Source: Oenanthe sinensis
Lineage: Eukaryota > Streptophyta > Magnoliopsida > Apiales > Apiaceae
Direction: 5' to 3'
Assembly (NCBI GenBank): GCA_028671895.1
Contig: CM053794.1
Coordinates: 40,626,501 to 40,690,500 of the forward strand
DNA length: 64,000 bases
Part shown: positions 1 through 13,100 of the stretch, one piece after another
Layout: each line of letters begins with the position of its first letter
How positions within the stretch are numbered: the first letter of the stretch is position 1
Translations under genes and position numbers: made by a program
Notes under the pieces: model-generated
What the model was told of the DNA's origin: nothing
Databases searched by the model: none
Seen by the model: the letters and a program-made list of their open reading frames with translations, nothing else

Positions 1-3000
1 GAAGACTCAGACGAAGCAAGGATGTAGTAAGCTGGCAATCCCAGGGAAAATGACGGCAAGGACACCTGGTAATAATATCAAGCTATTAGAAATTCACCAG
101 AAATCCACCCAAAAAGCATGAAAATACAAGGAAAATAGATAGCTAAAATTTAAGGAAGAGAGTAGGCTTATAGATAGAAACAAAACATGAGGAACAATAC
201 CTCAGTTACAGTGCATCCCAGTTCTTCTAGATGAGAAACAGCAGCAAGAATTGACACTACTATATCTGCATCAACTCCTTCATCTAGTGTTTCACGAATT
301 ACACCAACTCGCAATCCTCTTAAAGGCTTAGAGTCTAATATATCTTTGGAGATAAATTGGGAAGTGAAATCAGGGACATCCTGGAAAATAGAATATCTAT
401 AAAGGGACCATGGCAAAAAAATCAATCAGACTATTATACTTCATCTGAGATATCCAGTTTACGAGTTCATATTCATATCACTAAAATTTTATCTTTTTAC
501 TTCAATTAGAATGGTCTTAAGCTCATAATTCTAGTCACAAACTGATATTGTATAAGATCCATATAGCAAACAGCAACACGAATTGACACAACTGTTTCTG
601 CATCAACTCCTCTATCTACTATTTCATGAATTACACCAACTCACAATACTACAATACTTTTAAAGGCTTAGAGTCTGATATCTTTGGAGGTATATTGGGA
701 TGTGAAATAAGAGACTTCCTGGACAATAGAATATTTATAAAGACTACAACAAAAAGTTTCATCAGACTGTTATGCTTCATTTTAGATTTGTTTTCTGTAT
801 CCAGTTTAAGGTTCATATTCACATGATCATATCAATTAGATTTTATCTTTTTACTCCAATTAGAATGGTCCTAAGATCATAATTGTAATCACAAACTGAT
901 ATGGTACAAGATCCATATAGAGAACCCATTCTAATGATCTTTTATGAGTGGACATAGAGCTAATCTAAAGAATTCTTAATCTTTTGACATGATATCAAAC
1001 TTGTAAACATTAATTAGTTCAAATCAGGAAGTATTAATAATACAAAAATAGAATATGATCCGGAGCAGGGAATAAAGATTAATTTCTTTCATGTTTTTAT
1101 GGAGGAATAAAGAAAAAAAAGACTTTTATAGTAGAGTATAATAGGTTTTGTTTCATTCATTTAACTATGGTATTAGATTAGTATTTAAAAACAAACATGG
1201 TGTAGAATAATTTACTTATTATTATTTTCAGATTTTGATATTTTATGAGATTGAGATTGTTCTCTTGTTATGGTTGCAATCCATAAAATTCGTCAATTCA
1301 TGTAGTTGAGAAATCCTAGGATAGTTGTTCTTCTGCATTTGAGTCACACTAGCACTAGTGAATTTTCTGCAGCTAGTCCAACCATTTTTTTTTTGTAATC
1401 AATACATTAACTTGTGCCGAGAAATACTACAAACAGATTGCATAACCATAAAATCTTACCCGGCGGCTACTAGTGGCATCAAGTTTATCATGACCAGAAA
1501 TAGCATTAAGGAGAATCCCAGTGTCAGAAACAGATGAACCAAAGCATCCAATAACATCCAATGATGATGCATATGCTACGAGCCCATATCTTGAGACACG
1601 CCCATATGTTGGCTTCAGACCTACAACGCCACAAAACGATGCTGGTTGCCTGACACTTCCACCAGTGTCACTACCCAGTGATACTACACATTGTCTGGCA
1701 GAGACAGCTGCAGCTGAGCCACCCGAGGATCCTCCTGGAACCCTTGACAGATCCCAAGGATTGGCAGTCACCTATAAAGTTGAAGAAGCATTCGTCAAGT
1801 AAATATGCTCTGTCACACGAAGAAAATTTAGACGAAGAACTATTTACTATAATTTCACATTGCAGTGGGGGTGAAAAAATCAAAACAAATATGTATAACG
1901 GAATTAAACTTTACTAAAAACTAAGAGATTCAGAACTTCATGTGGAAGGTAAAATTAAATCTACTGTTAGGAGATAAATTACACCCCTAAAGAAAAGAGT
2001 ATAGCACAGTAATAGGCAATATAAGTGAAGCCGCAGAAAAGGTCTACCAATCAAACATTGCCACCAGCTCAAAACTGAAGCAACCCTTTAAGTTTTTAAT
2101 AAACAACATCCATGAAGACATTGATACTTTAAAAGAAAATGTTTGCACACAAAAAATGAGTATCAAGCTTAAATGAAAGATATGTGATTGACAATTATGT
2201 AAAATATACATCAGAATCAGACCATGTTGTCTAGAAATCACTACAACTTAGTAAACTTTTGTTCAGCGCAAAACTCATATGAAATTCTACATCGTCCACA
2301 CAAGTTGAGTATGAATTGAAATTGAGTTCTATAACTTACATACTTCTGCTTCTTATCATTATCAGTTACACAAACTCGCAAATACACTCATTCTGTATCT
2401 AACCTGGAATCCAACTAGAACCTATTTAACCTAGTTTTAGCAATCTTAACTTCCCAAGTCCCAACTACATAATCACAAGTTAAATTAACAAAATACTCAA
2501 CTGAACATCAAAACTTTACAATGCAGTAAGTTAAATCAGTAAAAACCTAACACGAACCAACTTTTGGCATTATTAACATGGCTATTACGCAATCACAGCT
2601 AACATTAACACAACACACAACGAAAGTTCAAAACTTTACAATGCAGAAAGTACGAACAATAAAATTCCAAGAAGCCTAACCTGATACGCTGAAGCTTCCG
2701 TACTACTCCCCATACCAAACTCATCCATATTAGTCTTCCCAACAATAATTGCCCCACTCTCCCTCATTTTCGACACCGCAGTCGCATCGTAAGCCGGCCT
2801 ATAATTCTCCAAAATCCTCGACCCGGCCGTGGACGGCATATCAGCCGTACAAATATTATCCTTCACGCCGACGAAAACTCCGGCGAGGGGGCCCACCTCC
2901 TCATTCCTCTGAATCTTTCCATCAAGCTCCTCGGCCTCTCGCAACACAGACTCCTCGGAGACGTAGAGGAAGCTCTTGAGTTTCGGGTCGGATCTTCGGA

Positions 3001-3220
3001 TCCGGGTCAAGTAGTCTCCAGCAAGTTCGACGGCGGTTTTGTCGCGGGAGAGAAGGGTTTTGCGAATATCGAGGATTTGGGAAGTGGGGGGAGGTGGGGA
3101 AAGGGTTAGGGTTTGAGAAGTGTGGAGTGATGATTTAATGCGAAAATTAATGTGGAATAATCGAGATTGGAGATATAAAAGACGTGGGTTTTGTACTGAA
3201 GATAGCAGCAGCAGCAGCAT
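1..3220 (-). CDS. GATA: Glutamyl-tRNA(Gln) amidotransferase subunit A, organellar (5' part; runs off the left edge)
   Basis: Subunit A of the GatCAB amidotransferase, which converts Glu-tRNA(Gln) to Gln-tRNA(Gln) in mitochondria and plastids. Four exons are visible: 2681-3220, 1460-1771, 201-380 and 1-65 (incomplete at the edge). All joins are phase 0 with GT-AG introns, giving about 365 residues of a protein usually near 500. The amidase signature is complete. The catalytic Lys lies in GVKDN (about residue 120), the cis-Ser in GGSSGGS (about 195) and the nucleophile Ser in DTGGSVRQP (about 219). I chose the ATG at 3220; the open frame extends seven codons further only through a TTG. Residues 1-45 are rich in Leu, Ser and Arg and poor in acidic residues, consistent with an organelle transit peptide. 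The C-terminal exons lie outside the window. Family assignment is firm; dual targeting is inferred from known plant GatA. Confidence 0.93.
235..925. repeat. Tandem duplication of about 340 bp carrying GatA exon 3 and a decayed copy of it
   Basis: The stretch about 235-570 (functional GatA exon 3 plus its upstream intron) is repeated at about 570-925. The second copy keeps a recognisable acceptor and most of the exon (about 575-737, minus strand). Relative to the real exon it has a 2-base loss that brings a stop into frame and a later 8-base gain. It therefore sits in intron 2 as a dead exon. The flanking intron sequence is also duplicated, which supports a direct tandem duplication rather than retroposition. 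Confidence 0.85.
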
Positions 3221-3359
3221 TTCAAGATTTTTATCGAACAATTATCAGTTTTGTAAGAGAAAGTGTGTTGATTTCAGCAGCTTTCTTCCACTAGTTTGTA
3301 ATCCTGGGCCTATATCTGTGTGTTTTTAGTCTGTGTTTCGAACAAAATTTCAAATATTT

Positions 3360-3720
3360 GAGAAAATGCCCCTGATATCACAATTTAGCCAGAAAATGTC
3401 TTAAATGGCACAACTCGTAACAATGATCCTAAATAGCATTCCAAAACGCTACATAGTGTGCCGTGCCGTAAAAAGAGTGAAAACGCTATTTCGTGTAGCG
3501 TTTTACACTTTTTTTAATTTTTTAATTTTTTTTTGGGAAAAACGCTACTTTATCTTGGGTTCTAGGTTAAAAAACGCAACTTAAAGTAGCGTTTTGGGGA
3601 GATTTTTTTCTTCAAAACTCTACACGATGTAGCGTTTTGGAGTGCTATTTAGGGCCATTTTTTTGAGGTTTGCCATTTAGGACACTTTTTTCCCAAATTG
3701 TGACATATAAGGCCAACACC
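3360..3720. mobile_element. Mutator-like MITE with about 95-bp terminal inverted repeats and a 9-bp target duplication
   Basis: The two ends (about 3360-3455 and 3625-3720) are imperfect inverted repeats of about 95 bp. The 9-bp direct repeat caaatattt flanks the element at 3351-3359 and 3721-3729. Long TIRs with a 9-bp target duplication are the hallmark of Mutator-like elements. At 361 bp there is no room for a transposase, so it is non-autonomous. The inner part holds several copies of an aacgctac-type motif in both orientations. It lies about 140 bp upstream of the GatA start codon, in the likely promoter or 5'UTR. Confidence 0.85.
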
Positions 3721-3729
3721 CAAATATTT

Positions 3730-4101
3730 ATATATCAGTTTTTTTAAAAAAAAATTACCAACTCAATATTTTTTCTTCTTCTTTTTTTGAGGAACTCAAT
3801 ATTTATTTACTTTTAGTTTGAATTTGATTGGATTCGAAAGTGATAAATTGAAAATTTAAAATTTGGTGCTAATTTATTGCATTAGTTAGTTAGCTTTGTG
3901 TTTTCATAAGAATTTAAATTAAATATATAAGATTATGGGTATCGTATTATTTCACTGGCGAAAAGACATTAATAATTACGTTTCTCGTCTTAAAATGGCT
4001 TGCTTGCAGTACTAACAATTTTATAGTGCCACTTACACAGGATTATAAGAATATGATCATATTATGTACAGATTGACTAGTTAGTTGATATTTACAACCA
4101 T
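3730..4101. other. Short AT-rich spacer between the GatA promoter MITE and the receptor kinase 3' end
   Basis: I see no coding potential here. The segment holds poly-T and poly-A tracts and the probable 3'UTR of the receptor kinase, just below its stop codon at 4102-4104. Confidence 0.6.
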
Positions 4102-7100
4102 CTAGTTTTCTGATACAACTGGATCTTCTACTTTATCTACATTGGAAAGAGATGATGCATCAGTATGTGGACCTTCGGTCGACATGCTTAATGTTTGGCT
4201 TGGGTTTTGCCAGAAGTGGTTTCGTATGGTTTTAAGTTTCGGGTTGATGGTGGAGAATCCGGGATCGCTGAGCAACTCTTGAACATTAGTCCGACCTTCG
4301 AGCATGCTCACCACTTGAGACATTGTCGGCCGAAGTGTTGGAGCTGCATTGGTGCACAAAAGGGCTACATTTAGGAGTATCATAGCTTCTTGTGACGAAT
4401 ATTCATACCCCAGTGCTGGATCAACAAGCTCCAAGAGGTTCCCTCTTTCTTGCAGTACATAAGCCTGAAAAACAAGGAATTTAGCGTGATAAACATTTTG
4501 CTTTCCACAGTTGAATCACATGATGCAACAGATTATGCAAATCAGACCCTTTGTCAAACTCTCCGCTCATAGGAGTAACCACAATATTAAGCCTCCTAAG
4601 GCAGTAATGTATAGCCGATATTACCTTGTAAGGTTTGAGATTGTACTGGGAATCCTACAGCCTACATTAAAATTACAGTGAAGCAAGATTACATGAAGAG
4701 TTAGAATTGTAATTACCCAATCAAGAAGGTAAACAAATTCTTCTATTGGTCTGTAGTTTGTGTTGCTTTTACCACTAACAGTTTCTAAAGCAACAACTCC
4801 AAAACTGTAAACATCTGCTTTGCTAGTCAAGTAACCACGCATTGCATACTCTGGAGCCATATAACCTCTGCAGCACCACAGATCAAATATTAGAAGCTTC
4901 ACTGTAAGATGTTATTCCACATAGAGAGACGCCCAAAAATCAGAAAGTGACTACTTTACACATGGAACACATTTCAGGAGAGAGGTCTTTACAAGTAATG
5001 CTTGGATAGCAATAGAAACTTACATAGTTCCTGCAATCCGTGTACTGATATGGGTATTGCCATCTTCATTAAATTTTGCCAAGCCAAAATCAGATATCTT
5101 GGCATTTAGATCCTTATCAAGAAGCACATTGCTAGTTTTAATGTCTCTATGCACAATTTTCAAACTCGACTCTTCATGAAGGTAACACAACCCTCTAGCT
5201 ATGCCTAGACATATTTTCCACCTTGCAGGCCACTCTAACTTTAACCTAGCTGTTGCGTCTCTTCCTGTTAAAATTAAGTAATAGAAAAAGAGCACTGGTA
5301 AGTTTTTTTCCGCAAAGACAAAGCCATATTCTTCCAGCGTCTTTTACATGCATTTTGCGCTTGGATAGACAGCTTACCAAAAAGTGCATGAGACAGAGAA
5401 TTATTTTCCATGTACTCGTATATCAGTGATAACTGGTTACCCTCAACACAACAACCATACAACTTCACGAGATTAGGATGCTGCGATGCCGATATCATGC
5501 CTATTTCAGTGATAAATTCATGGTTCCCTTGCTTAGACTTCGCTGAAAGTTGCTTAACTGCAACTACTGTTCCATCTGACAAGAAACCCTACACAAGATA
5601 ACCAAAAAATTCAACTTGGCTAAAATAAAAGGAAGGTAATTGTAGAACCTTTTATTTACAATCAGATATTGATACAAGTGGTTTTTTCATCACAAACAAA
5701 CCAAAGCTTATAAAAGAAAGTTGGATTTAAATTCTTAGGTGAGTGGGTCTATTTCTCAAATATCACTAGATGAAAATTTCTAGAGGACGACGACAAAGTT
5801 TACTAAAGTAAAATGACAATTTCAATTAGGAAGTCTTTAAACAAATTGTTAGTTTTTTTAACTAACTGGGACTACTTTGCAATCATGAAGCCACTGACAC
5901 ACTACCTTTTACATCCACAGGAGAATTTAGTACTACTAAATAAGTAAATATGGATCATGTAACTCCTATTTTGGCATTTTTTGTTTCCGGAGTTTTTGCC
6001 CCGATTAACAAAGGGCCTGAGTACTTTTCTAATTATAAATTGGGTCATGCATTTTATTTATCAAGCAATTAACATCCTACAATAATAAGATAATATTGCA
6101 ATCCATTTTATTAAAATAGTGGTTTTTATATATTTTTTTAAAAAAATTACTTGACAGAAAAATAGTAGAGTTTTACTTGGCAAAGAAAAAAGGTATAATT
6201 TGATTGTTTATCTGTCCCCTCCTTCACCCTCTACTTAAGAAAATCATATACATTATAATACCTTGTATACTGGACCAAAACCCCCTTCACCTAACTTGTA
6301 TGCTGGATCAAAGTTTTTGGTTGCTGCTTTGATCTGTCTTAACGTAAATAGCGCAATTTGTAGGTCTAGGCCTTTAAGTTCTGCAGAATATGAAATCATA
6401 TATAAATCAGTGAAACATATGTTAAATATGAGATGCACTCATAGGTGAATATTCTACATGCCAAAAATAACTGACAAACAAAAGGATTGGACATATAATC
6501 TGTTAACATAAATACCGCATTTTGTAGGCCTAGGCCTTTAAACTCTGCAGCATATGCAATCATGTAAAAATCAGCAAAACATAATTTGATAATGAGATAC
6601 ACTCATTCATAGGTGAATGTTAGCCCCTCGAGGATGACTTGACAAACAAAAGGATTGAACATATATATTTTGTAATATCCTTGAAGTACTGGGGAACTAG
6701 CAAAGGTTAAAATATCAAATAATACAAGTTGACAACAATGTTGACACTATATCATATAGATCAGTACAACTTTTTCTGTTTGCGTGACATGTCTAATCTT
6801 AACTATCTTTAACAGGGTCAGATAACTGCTACCCACCAGACAAATATACGGATACAGTTATATAGACATACTAAAATCATGATTGAAATCATTATTGGAT
6901 TTAGAGGTGCAGAACTAATATTTTGGGCTGTTACCATTATCTGCAGATATCTTTCCTCCCAGACAGCCTTTTCTCCATAAAATACATAGGACGACAAGGC
7001 AAAGAGATAATGCTCCCCCCGCAACTGCAAGTATTAGAGCATCATGCTTCTGTTTTCCATTTACTTTAGGAGGTTTGAAGTCTGCATCGGGTGAAGATTA

Positions 7101-10100
7101 TGAAAGTATTTAAGAATTATAGTAAACTCATATAAAAAAACATACTAGATGAAACTAAGGATAAATAAGATCAGGTCCTCCATATGTAATATGTATCATT
7201 AGACAATATAATTTCTCTTATCAATTGCTACATATAGGATGCATGGTCAGATGAAGATAGATTTTGACAGAGCTTGTGGCATGAAAGAAATTTCTTACTT
7301 CCCTTGGCAGAACATAGAAGAAATTCAAACATGTGTCTTCTGACCGATAAATACAGATGGACAAATTTTATTTAATTAAATAACATGTCATAGAACCTGA
7401 ATAATTTTACAAATACCAAAAGACAATCATAATTGTATCTATTATTAATAAATTTCACTTTTAGTAGACAAGAGTGAAGAATGGAAAAGACAAATAGATA
7501 TTATAAGCTCGATCAAATAGATGTGACTGAAACAATAATACCCATGTTCAACATGTCAATTTATGTTTTTTGGTGAAGTCCTTTTTCTTTTTTCTTTTTA
7601 GCTATTTGTATTTAGTACTAGTCATACACATATTTCTACATATTGAGAAATAAACCTGATCCATAGTTAAGCTATAGTGCTATACTATATACTGCATAAA
7701 ATTTAAAAAATTATATAATTCCCAGGAATAGGAAATCGTAATTAAAATTTTCTCGTAAAGTTATTTATCCAGTAAGTAAGATTTAGAGATCTTAATTGTT
7801 GAATAACGACTTTCTGATTTGGCATGATCGATATTGATGATTGACCAAAGAAGTCGAGAATCATTCTTTTATTTTATAAACTATCAAGGAAACGGCCAAA
7901 CAGGAAGAGAAGGATGACAATGCACTTGGCGAAATACAATTAGACTTACTAGGTTCCACTGATATGGCTGATATAAGAGGACCATAAACTCCTCTGAGTG
8001 GGATTCCAGTAGTGCCTTTCCCAGCCCAATAAAAGTGTATCTTCAGCGTGTGGCTTGTTACAGCTGCAGTAAAATTCTTAATAATGGGTATCTCACCCCC
8101 ACCAGCTTCAGCTTCAATGTTAAAATCCTTGAGCACTAACTTTTCCTGTAAAGGGAGTATAGTAGATTTAGCGATACTTATAATATGAATTCCAGAGGAA
8201 AAATCTCTTACTCTCGCTTTAGTCCCTGATTAAATAAATTTCAAATACCTGAATGTAGACATCAAAGATACGCTTGCCAAGGCTGTTAAACGATCTGTCA
8301 CTGGTGAAAACAATTTCTGCAAAATGGAGGCTGACAGTATAGTTGCCGTTTCCAAGACAAAGTCCATAGTAAGTAAGAGAAACGGGAGATGTACGTGCTG
8401 TTCTGTACAGATTTGATAAAGAGGCAGAAACATTTTTCAGCGCAGAACTATTTGTAGTAATATAGACATCAGCATCAAGATCATTGTCCATAAAACTTCC
8501 TGTACTGCTGAATGCCCAATTCTGTCTTGAGTAGAACATTGAAGCTCCTCTTGGTTCTAAATCAGCTTCGAAATTGGTGTTATTGTTCACAACTACATCC
8601 TCGCCACCACAATTAATGTGCAGGGAATACCTGTCTGTTCAAAGTAGATAACCCTCATAGAATGTAAAGAAAAAAAAGATACAAGACAAAAAAGAGAAAG
8701 AAGTATTGCATGACAAAGAAGGCAGCATTAGATGTAAATATATAAAATGAACACTTGTACTATGTTTGGTAGGACATTGTACTATGTTTGGTAGGAAGGA
8801 ATGGAACAAGGTACTAATTGAATGAAAAATCGTGAACAAAATTAGAAGAGGAGAGAAGGATGTGACAAAGAACTACGGAAAAAGAAAATGAAAGAGTGCA
8901 ATTTCTTTGTGATGAGGTTTGGTGAAGAAAATCAGGAAGGAGAATGGAGTATTCAATTTCAAATTGTGGGTTTGAGCTCTAGTTAAAATTGGTAGGAAAC
9001 AAATGGAGGAAGGAATAACAATTATGATTATATACATTCATAATAGTGTTAATTTTTATTCAATTCCACCCAACCAAAGGGAGGGTTAAAGATCTTCTCA
9101 ATTTCAATAGATTGAATTAAACTATGGACTTAATTAATGGATCGCCGTCTTGTAATGAATTATCGAAAAATATAATAAATGGTAGAAAGAAACCCCATAA
9201 ATATTTTAAGTTCTTTTTTCCAAACAATGTAATCTCCTTTTAATTAATTTCTACAGGTATAAAAGCTAATAAGTCTTCACTTCAAAGTTTAATCCCGGAT
9301 CCAAATCTATTCATGTACATGAAAATCCTTTCGCGAGATGCTGGATGCACAAGTACTCTTCACTATCTACACTCTTTATGCATAGTTACACTGGTTCCCT
9401 CCCCCCCTTAAGTGTCATGTTGCTCGTCTACAGGCTTCAGCAACAAAGCTCACTTTACAATAATAACACACTTCACAAGCAATGGTTTCTTTTCCCGGAA
9501 ACCTTCACATGTAAACCATGGGTGTGATTGTGTGAACCACCCACCTAGACCCAACACCAGGTAAATTGAGTGCTTACACACTGGCACGTGGCCCCAATAA
9601 GCTTTTTGCCAAATTATTTGTTAATCACGAGAATCAAACCCCTAGCTTTAAACTTTACATCACTCCATTTAGACTTTACAACCAGAGTTGGGTTTGTATA
9701 GACACCCTTCACAGTTTTTTACTGGTTCCTTTTTTCATGATGGGACAGCACTGTATACAGAAATCGAGTGTAGAGGAATCTGGGTGTGGTTTATGCTAGG
9801 AAGCTTGATAGAAGCACTCACTTTATAATCTATCACTCTACAATTTACTGGAGAATAATTTAGTTATATGCTCTCTTATCTAAGAGACAGTTTTTGATTT
9901 ATTATTACTGTTTACAAACCTTTGAGTTACTAATAAATTATAATATGCTCTGTTTACAAATTACATAATGGTCTGATGCTGAGAGGTAATTTACTCACAT
10001 TGATTACTTGGAGCAGAACAAGGAAAATGTTGCTTCAGGCATGGATGAACTCTATTTCTGCAGGAGAAAAGACAAACCAAGCATTAGTATTACTCTATTA

Positions 10101-13100
10101 GTAAGGTTGCAGTAATATTATCCCCTAGATTATGCAAGTCAAAGGAATAAATCTTTCATTCGACACAACACTAAAAGGAAAAATGATAAATCGACAATAT
10201 ATATAACTGCTTAAAGTTGAAACACCAACACGGAATTTACATTTTATCTGCTGACGAAGAATAGCTTTCCACTAAGTTCCTGGAGGAATAAATGAAAACC
10301 TTGTCATTACGATATATACTGAAATATTAGAAGCACAAATAAACTTGCACTTACACACTTCCTTTAGGGCATTCAAATGGACTTGAAACTTCCGAACTGA
10401 AATTGTTGTAAGAAATATCTCTGCATTCCAATATGAAAGATTAAACCAACCAATTTCAGCAACTTTAGAAAATGTGTAGTGTACAATACAAATTTAATTT
10501 CTTCAATTTAACTCTAGTTCCTCCATAATATACATAACAGAGTGTCATCTTTTAAATAATATTAAAAGTAATTCCAAAATACTCTCACTTCTGTTTGTGA
10601 TAATATATATATATATAAAGACTTCAAGCTGCTTACTGAAATTGCAGTACTAGGACTATACTACTCAACTAGCTGCTCTATATTTATTGACAAATGTGGA
10701 AGCAATTTCTTGTTTTTTGTACATCATAGAAATTAAGAAACTGGATTCCTTATATGGAGCTAAGGGAGCACCAAATTTTTCTCAAATTTGTCTACTGGAT
10801 TTATCTGGTTCCATACAATAGTTGAAAATCAAGGATAGGCATATATTCACTTAATTTTTATGACAAAGGAGCTGATGAAGATATTATCTATAATATTCGG
10901 TATCCCTATAAATGGGAAATCAAGCTGTATAATTGACTTGGTTATACAGAATTGCAAGTAGTTATTACTGAATATTTTGCACTTGTTACCAATTATTCTC
11001 TTGTCTGTACAAAGCCTATATAAAGACATCATCCTTCATGAACATATATATAGAAGCCTGATTTTCACAAGAACTATCTGTTTCCAGCTGTGCATGCCAC
11101 TTACTAAAGAACCAAACTATCTTACAAATAAAATAACTATTTGTACCTCAAATAAGATAAAAATAATAAACCTAATTAGTTATGGTAGAAGTTCATACGC
11201 ATTCTTATTTCGCGATAATATCCATTCAGGTATGTGTCCGCTAAGCTTGTTTCCTGTCAAATATCTTAAAAACAAGCGGTAACTTAGCATTTTAAAAGGA
11301 AAAAAACTATAATATGAGAAACATAATGAGTGAACATAATCTTACATGAAATCGGCTTTTGCTAAATTGATAAAATTTGATGGAATTTCACCACTCAAGT
11401 TATTGAAACTGATGTCTCTACAAAAATAAATCAACCATATTACTTCATACGGAAAGATTTGCTCTAATAAATATGAATTAAAAAGCAGGGAGACACTGAA
11501 ACTTGAACAAAATATCAGAAGAATAACGAATTTATAGCTCTAAGATGCAATCATCTGTGTGCATACTTTCATATCATTTAATATTAGTTAAGGTCTTTCA
11601 TGATCAGCATATGTAAAGTTCTGTTTATTTAAGAAAGTCCATTCTGCCTGGATATACTTTGTTGCAGAACTGCAGAAGGGTTTTAGGATATATAATATTG
11701 TTTCGAGTACACCTAGAGGACACATATAAGGCTGCTTAAACTGGCTCTTCACTGGAAAGGCAACTCAACTTTTAATCTCAGTTTCAACATATAATTCCAT
11801 AATACCACAGGCTTAAAAGCAATATCAGGACTTTTAAACCAACACAAGTGGCTAAGTGCACCCATAATTGATAAGTTAACAGACATTTCTGCATCTTCTT
11901 TCCAAATTCCACCATATGGATATGCAAACAATGGATACAACCACATACCATGACAGGTTTTAATAGTGAGGATTAAAAGGTACATACATTGTCTTCAGAT
12001 TTTCTGCCTCGCCGATATATGAAGGAATCTCTCCGCTAATTAAGCAACTTCTTAGAATCCTGCATCACATATTTCTAATTTTATCATAATATTCAATTAC
12101 TGATAGAGTACTTCCTCAAACTGAAGAGAAACAACTTACAACGTCTTCATTGATTCCATGCTCAATGTTGGGAAAGTAAATCCTTTACCTTTTAAGTCAC
12201 TGATCCTCCTAAAAAAATTGCCAAATATTAAGGAAAAATACATTATATAGATATGCAACCAACACAATATTAAATAAAGAGAACAAAACAAAATTGCATA
12301 CAGATCACTTAAGCTTTTCAAGTTTGAAATGCTATCAGGAATGGGGCCCTCAAGAGAGCAACCTTGCATGTGCCTGTAATAACACAAACAACATATGTTT
12401 AACAAAAGCGCACAGGATTGATAAGATCAAACTATTCTTCTCAACTACCCATGTCTTGAAGTTTGAACAACTGTAGGTGTACTTACAGTTTCTCAATTTG
12501 TGTCCATCTCTGGATGAAATCAGGTATCTTGCCAGTAAAATTATTGTCACTTATTCTCCTACAGTTTTTATAAGATTCGAATGTCAAGAAGAAATTACTA
12601 CTTACTAGCTGGTGCAGAACTGTAATAGAATTGGTAATAACCAATACTGAAATTTGAACTACATATTATTACAAGTATATATTGAATCATAGAAAAAAAC
12701 GTGATTGCTGTAATTTATTCTTATTACAAACATTATTTATTTGGTTTTCTTCTTTTTCAATGACCGGCAACTTAACACTCTGGGGATGAACATTAGAAAG
12801 GGAAAAAAACAAAACAAAAAGGGTAGGCACTTGCATAGTCATAAAATATGCATGGAAATATGTACTTACAAATCAGTCAAGTTGGCCAGCTTTGAAAGTT
12901 CTTTTGGCAACTCTCCTGAGAATGAATTTGATGATAAAACACTGAAAGGGAAGATGTGTTTATATTAATTATTTCAATAGAACAGTTTAACATGATACTC
13001 GTGCCTTTCAATTCTCAAGTAAAATATGTGAATAAATAATTCAAAATTTTACAGCTTCTGTAATTTGACCAAGTTTCCTATATCTGCAGGGAGCGGTCCT

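Noticed and set aside
1521..1917. Plus-strand open frames across GatA exon 2
   Set aside because: They are antisense shadows of a conserved exon whose minus-strand frame carries the amidase signature.
8740..9080. Candidate MITE in the receptor kinase intron (tttggtagg at one end, caaccaaag at the other) and a 23-bp local duplication near 8757-8800
   Set aside because: The ends match only loosely and I could not find a consistent target duplication.
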